From Stephanodiscus triporus (taxonomy: Eukaryota > Bacillariophyta > Thalassiosirophyceae > Thalassiosirales > Thalassiosiraceae), in the NCBI GenBank assembly GCA_036939755.1, contig JALLAZ010002234.1, positions 1 through 10,142 of the forward strand: DNA of 10,142 nucleotides. The letters are read 5' to 3'. Of the stretch, positions 5,673 to 10,142 are shown in pieces; position 1 is the first letter of the stretch, and every line of letters begins with the position of its first letter. The notes under the pieces are model-generated. The model saw only the letters and a program-made list of their open reading frames with translations, did no database searches and had not been told where the DNA came from. The position numbers were made by a program, and so were the translations under genes.

Positions 5673-7901
5673 TTATTTATCATATTCAGGGCGAGTGTCC
5701 AACAAGAGGTCTTGCTGATTGCTATTGATTTTCGGGAGTGGGCCTTCTGGAAACTCGTCATGAGGAGCAGTGCGCCAATAATATAAGCCATCCTCTATTG
5801 TACTGAATAAATATTTGAGAGCGTGTTTAACTCCATGGAAGTGGTGATCATGAGGACATGCATTGGCCTGGGAGAGTTTTACGCTGGCATATGCCACATC
5901 AGGGCGGCACGTTGTCATAGCCCAAATTAACTCCCCAACAACACTTGATAGCTGATGTCCTTGTCTTAGCCAACCGGGCCTGAACCTTTCTGGATCCCCA
6001 ACAGCCGCATCGAACTTCTTCATCCAAGCTGGGTCAGTAGGGAGCGGTGTAGGGTAATCATCCTTGCTAGTGAAATTGCGCATCCAAGTTTGGAGATATT
6101 TTGCACAGATTTTGTTGATGTATGATGTGCACAAGACCTTGGTTAAGTGTCAAGTTTGGACCACATCAATGCCATTGTACATATCGAGAAAACCCCGACG
6201 TTTCATCGGAATAGTTAATTTGTTGTCAATCATATCGAAGAGGATGTTGGCAGTGTTTTCATCCAGAGCAGCAATGGCGAAGTCATCCACCTGCCGTTTA
6301 ACTATCACTTGTCAACCGTTGACCAGACCCGAGTAGAGACAAGGTTCGTGCACTGTCGGTGTAAGGCCACATTCTTGTAGAATTGCATCAGCGTGTTTTT
6401 CCCATAATCATGGAGATTCCGGATGGCCTTGCATTGCGGACAAAATAGGGATGACATGGCCTTGAGGTATGGGAGGTCTCTGTTTGTGTTTGACCCACCA
6501 TTCATGAAAAGTGCAATCTGGGTGAATATAGAAGCCCTGTTTTGGAGGGGGAGCCTCAGCAAAAGCATTGGACACATCAGCACCGTATATCATCAGGTTT
6601 TCAGCGGCAGAGACAGCATAGAATAGTCTGGAGCTGGTCTAATCAACACAGTTGGCGTATGTTTCATCCAAGATCTTGGCCTGACCAGCCTGGGGCGATC
6701 CATCACATGCCCAATGAGCTTTCTTGCATGCATCCAAAGCCTTGATGGCATAAGTCCACACCGAGTGGAAGACAGACATTCCTTCAAGAATTGGGACTGG
6801 TATACCAAACATCCCTTGCGCGTCATACTTATCCAGTTGCAAGTATTCTGAAGCCTGCCACTTGTCCCAGTCCTGTTGTTTCAGGAGTTTACCCCTTGTA
6901 AGGCGCATCAACCTGGTTACCACATTGAGGACATCGCCCGATTTCACCAACTTGTATGAAGGTTTGCACGTCCGCAAGTGCTCTGCCACCGTGGAGAACT
7001 CCCAGCGGTCATTCAGTTGGTTATGAGTATGTTGTGAGAATGGAGCGGACGACACGATAGGGAGGCCATCTTGCGAAAGATTGGGTCGGACTTCAGGGTG
7101 AGAGAACAACAACGTAACCAAAGTGGCATTGGATGTGCGCAATTTATCCAATGCGTGCATCACATCCACAATAGAATTGACCACGGTCTCACCAACTTTG
7201 AACTTTGAAAAGCCATGCACCACGGATCCGAGCCTCCATCCATGTATGCACGTGGCGGGTGTACCCGGAGCGATTGAGGCGAGATGAACCCTGCCGTCTC
7301 TACCATAAAGGTTCATGCCCTCGGTTGCGTGTTTGGACAAATCAAATTTTCGTAGATTGACCCTTTGTTCAAACGCTGCATGATAGGGGTCTGGCGACAT
7401 GTATATCATCGACATGTCCTGTTGTCCAATGTTGAATTCCGCGTCAAGTTCTGCAGCCAGATTCCGACCTGCGGTAGGCTTGGTCCGCGCTGCTCTAGCC
7501 CGGGTTGGTCTCGGAGAGCCATCTGTGAGGGTATGAAGGGGCAAGTGCAGGTGGCGGCTTAACGGAGGGGGATACCACGTCTTAATTGCCAAGCAAGGGG
7601 GTGCGGATGGAGGCCACGGAATTGTAACTGGTGCAAAAGTACCCGGTGGAGGAAGGGAAAGATCCATGGCTACTGAAGACGAAGGAAGATCGTCCGAATG
7701 GTCATCATCTGGGAGGACTCCCAAGTCATACAACAGTTGCGCGGCCGAGGGCCGAGTCTTCTGAAGATACCAAGCTTTGTCAAACTGGGCATGATGACTT
7801 GACTTGACCAGTCCTGAATCCAAATCCAGATAAACAATGTTCTGATCCGTCGCTGTGTATTCGAGAAAAATGCCCTTAAAGTCATGGCGATCCTGTTTGC
7901 T
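5673..7901 (-). pseudogene. Copia linker and reverse transcriptase, multiple stops, RNase H missing
   Basis: This part stays in one frame with the integrase. A Pro-rich linker is followed by a compact PDZ-like region at 7295-7098 and then the RT, from about 6809. RT motif A is in GADVSNAF (Asp codon 6578-6576) and the catalytic pair is in RQVDDFAIA (VDD at 6290-6282), so the active-site residues survive. Stops interrupt it at 6641-6639 (TAG), 6410-6408, 6314-6312 and 6152-6150 (TGA). The first two fall inside well-conserved stretches, NCVD/TSSRLF and HPESP/LWEKH. The C-terminal part (ELIWAMTTCRPDVAYA, VKLSQANACPH, HALKYLFST) is typical of the Copia RT end. The sequence stops matching after LLLDTRPEYD, at a TAA 5675-5673 in AT-rich sequence, and the RNase H domain that should follow is absent. 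Confidence 0.87.
7098..7295 (-). other. PDZ-like segment between integrase and RT
   Basis: About 66 residues with the pattern of a PDZ fold: GRVHLASIAPGTPA, a Trp-containing WRLGSVVHGF strand, KVGETV in place of the usual turn after the second strand, SIVDVMHALDKL as a helix, then ATLVTLLFS as a closing strand. Copia polyproteins do not generally carry a PDZ domain here, but this segment seems to be a regular part of the diatom group. The assignment is by eye and could be wrong. Confidence 0.35.
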
Positions 7902-8969
7902 TCATCTCAAACCACTCTTCTTGACACATACCTGCGACCCAAAAACTTTTAGACAGCCGAGATCCGGTTGTGCCCCAAAGAATGACTCAAAGGGAGTCTT
8001 CCGGGTCACTGTATGGATGAGCCTGTTGTGTAAGTATACCGCGTGGACCAATGCGGAAGACCAGTATTTTGCTGGTAAGCCCGAACCAAAGAGGAGTGTA
8101 CGAGCACGCACAGCCAATTTTGCGTTACATATCTCAACCGCGCCATTTTGGGAAGGGCTGTCTGCGCCCGTGGGTTCCACAACATTCTTATGCTTCCGTA
8201 AAAGCAAATCGGAGTATGCAAACAATCGGGCAAGCTTGCCACCCTGGTCCGATCGAACAGAGCCCCTGTCCGTGTGACCAAAACGATCCAGGAACGTTTC
8301 AATAACATCCAGAGGAGGCTCTTTCGATTTTGTAAGAAAGACCCAAATAAAATGGGAGGCTTCATCAACAATGAGCAGATATGATGAATACCCATCCCAA
8401 GAAGTGACCACTCTGTCGACGGACTTATTATTTGCGGTGTAATCCGAGGGCGATGCCCGCATAAAACCAAAGTCCATATAAAATCGTCGGCCAATGTCAG
8501 AGGTGCGTTCGACTGCCTTGCCTGCATGCTGCTCTTGTACCCATGCCTCTTCCTTCCAGTCGATAAACCGAAACGGATGGTATTGAAAACTTGAAGGAAT
8601 ACCCGTCACCCGGCCGTGAAGCAAATTGAGCTGATCCTCACCAGGTGAGCCGAGTCGTAGCATCCATAGTTCTGATTCAGTGAGATGATCACAGGACACC
8701 GGGAGATAGTCCTTCGGCCAGCGAGTAACCGGGGCGGTGGGGATTAGGACACGACGAATTATCGGAGCCGTGCACCAGACTGGGTCCCTGTCAACCGTAA
8801 ACACGTTGGTAGGACAGTAATAAAGCCCATCCCGACCCTCCAACGAAATGACAATCGAGTAGAGACCGCTATCACTATCAAATCTGATCATGCCCGGACT
8901 GCCATCTTTGTGACCTGTCTGTGTCCACCGAACCAGAACATCACTGGAGGCAAGGATGGCCTGCGGAAA
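7902..8969 (-). pseudogene. Copia pre-integrase and integrase core
   Basis: The integrase frame picks up from the protease after the base loss near 8968 and is open to TGA 7904-7902. The N-terminal part resembles a GAG-pre-integrase region (GLYYCPTNVFTVDRD, then ELWMLRLGSPGEDQL). The catalytic core has all three acidic residues: Asp in FYMDFGF (codon 8474-8472), Asp in VRSDQGGK (8249-8247) and Glu in SQNGAVE (8135-8133). Its job is joining the cDNA to the host chromosome. The core is followed by KYWSSALVHAVYLHNRL and TPFESFFG, usual Copia landmarks. The terminal TGA sits where related proteins continue directly into a linker, and the same frame does resume (KQDRHDFKGIFLEYT), so it is read as a nonsense mutation, probably from an Arg codon. 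Confidence 0.86.
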
Positions 8970-10141
8970 TAAGTCTCCACCGCATTCTTGCAGTAATAGC
9001 ATGGTTGATAATAGACCAAGCCATCAGCCAGGGTCAATGGGATGAGACCCTTTTTGGTGCAGCAGTCATCCATTGATATATCACCTGTTTTAGTAGCGAC
9101 AGAAATCGGAAGCGGGGCGATCGTAACCACGTCCACCAAGAGGTCTAATACTCCAGTCAAGCAAATGTAGGCGCCACCATCCATCAGAGACTTATCCCAT
9201 ACTGCCAAGGACGTAGTAGCCCGCGAGACCCGTACGACCACATCGGTATCCAAGGACAGACCACACACGCGCAGTAATCCAACCACATGAGTGACACTAT
9301 CCATGAGGTCAACACATGGGAGGCCGCTCGAGACATTGAAGTCACAATACGTTTCCTCTGCGACCTGAAAGGGGAACTCAAAAGGCGTCATCGGGGATGC
9401 CGGACAGATCAAAAGACTAGGATCAGCCAACAAGCCTAGAGGGAGGAAGAGGTCATCACCCACATCCGATGGTCGACAAGCCTTGTCAAGTGGAACCTCA
9501 TCTGACACCAACGGGCGCACCACTCTTGGAGAAGCCGGGCGTCGGGGGATTGAGGGAAACGATACTCATTGAGACCTTGCGGGAGGAGGCTGAGGAGGCA
9601 GAAGAATGCCCGGAGGAGCAGTGCCGAGGACAACCCCGGAGTGAGGAGCGGAGGGGACGCGGGACGTAGCATTGACCGGAGCGACGAACGGCGTAGAATC
9701 CCTTGTGGAAAGACAAGAGGGAACATCATAGGGAGGCGGTGCTGGCAATTTATGATCCGATCCAATGCATCGAGAGGGATCGTGTCCGAGTCATAAGGCT
9801 GGAGACATTGCGGACCCAGCATCCAAGCCGAAATCCTCCAGGATATCATCCACAGGCCAACAGTCCCAATCCATCTGTTGGTCCAACACCTCCTCCGAAA
9901 TATCCATGTAGTCGATGTACGCCTTCATGACCTTGCGGGGTAGATGACTCGGGCTGCCAAGTTTCTCCTTCCAATGTTGCAGCCACGCAGTCTCAATTTT
10001 GTCACGATCAGTATTGGTCATCGACTTGTTATATTTTTCCAGGAACAGGGCCATCGCAAGCATGTCACAATTGGACGCCGGGTGACCGTGGCATTTGCAA
10101 GCCGCACACGTGATATCAGGGTCCCACGAGCGACGATTGTG
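8964..10141 (-). pseudogene. Copia Gag C-terminus and aspartic protease, broken
   Basis: The frame enters from the right edge. A retroviral-type zinc knuckle, C-x2-C-x4-H-x4-C (CAACKCHGHPASNC), is coded at 10108-10067 and would bind element RNA in the particle. A helical, charged region follows, then TGA at 9793-9791, a Pro-rich linker (APPPYDVPS) and TGA at 9568-9566, all in one frame. The protease lies downstream: the active-site segment LMDGGAYICLTG has its catalytic Asp codon at 9181-9179, followed by LLVDVV and PLPISVAT, which fit a retropepsin monomer. DGG replaces the common DSG/DTG, which appears to be usual in this group. The frame then breaks near 8968, where NAVETYF continues as PQAILASSD only after a shift that indicates one missing base. 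Confidence 0.82.
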
Positions 10142-10142
10142 A

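Larger units (their letters stand above)
5673..10142 (-). mobile_element. Degenerate Ty1/copia-type LTR retrotransposon, both ends missing
   Basis: Read on the minus strand, the domains appear in Copia order: Gag zinc knuckle, aspartic protease, pre-integrase and integrase, PDZ-like linker, reverse transcriptase. The order integrase before RT separates Copia from Gypsy. The details (DGGA protease, RSDQGG integrase, VDDF in RT) are those I associate with diatom CoDi elements. The 5' LTR and most of gag lie beyond the right edge. At the left the frame ends at 5673 before any RNase H domain or 3' LTR, so the element is truncated there. There are seven in-frame stops (TGA at 9793-9791, 9568-9566, 7904-7902, 6410-6408, 6314-6312, 6152-6150; TAG at 6641-6639) and one single-base loss near 8968. 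The copy cannot make a full polyprotein. Confidence 0.9.

Noticed and set aside
7855..8277. Plus-strand open frame of 140 codons
   Set aside because: Antisense to the integrase core, which has all three catalytic residues on the minus strand.
9436..9849. Minus-strand open frame of 137 codons between zinc knuckle and protease
   Set aside because: It is one frame off. The zinc knuckle and protease share another frame that holds the usual Pro-rich linker and is interrupted only by two stops.
5673..10142. LTRs or primer-binding site of the Copia
   Set aside because: The 5' LTR would lie beyond the right edge and the left end is truncated; no terminal direct repeat is visible.
1..10142. Bacterial or phage origin, CRISPR array, tRNA or rRNA genes
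   Set aside because: No operon-like gene packing, no regularly spaced direct repeats, no cloverleaf or rRNA sequence recognised, and the identified coding content is eukaryotic retroelement.

Overview
The window looks like a transposon-rich stretch of a nuclear eukaryotic genome, most probably a diatom. The pol gene at the right matches the diatom-type Ty1/copia (CoDi) layout, with a DGGA protease, an integrase containing RSDQGG and an RT with VDDF. The 906-codon RNase H protein in the middle resembles long RT/RNase H proteins that I associate with diatom genomes. Both assignments rest on recognition by eye, since no database search was possible. I see no rRNA, tRNA, CRISPR array or ordinary host housekeeping gene.

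Layout. (1) 1-1102, minus: a reading frame of at least 367 codons that leaves the left edge, likely the first ORF (ORF1/Gag-like) of a retroelement. (2) 1205-1880, minus: two diverged copies of a ~60-residue domain in tandem, each followed by a stop, of unknown family. (3) 1881-2191: no gene seen. (4) 2192-2833, minus: a low-complexity, acidic, Pro/Ser/Thr-rich frame with repeated Asn-Ser-Leu/Phe motifs, possibly the N-terminal part of another element ORF. (5) 2716-5436, plus: an intact ORF with a complete DEDD RNase H domain, a zinc-binding motif and a PCNA-box-like C-terminus, but no RT domain in front. (6) 5437-5672: a probable 3' untranslated tail with several hairpins and an AT-rich end. 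(7) 5673-10142, minus: a dead Copia element. It runs from the Gag zinc knuckle at the right edge through protease, integrase and RT, has seven in-frame stops and one frameshift, and is cut off before its RNase H domain and LTR.

The genes do not form a pathway. The window reads as a pile-up of at least two, probably three or more, retroelement fragments of different age and orientation. The contrast is that the Copia copy is clearly decayed while the RNase H ORF next to it is undamaged, although it has lost the polymerase that should accompany it. The two small repeated domains and the acidic frame at 2192-2833 are the parts least explained by known elements.
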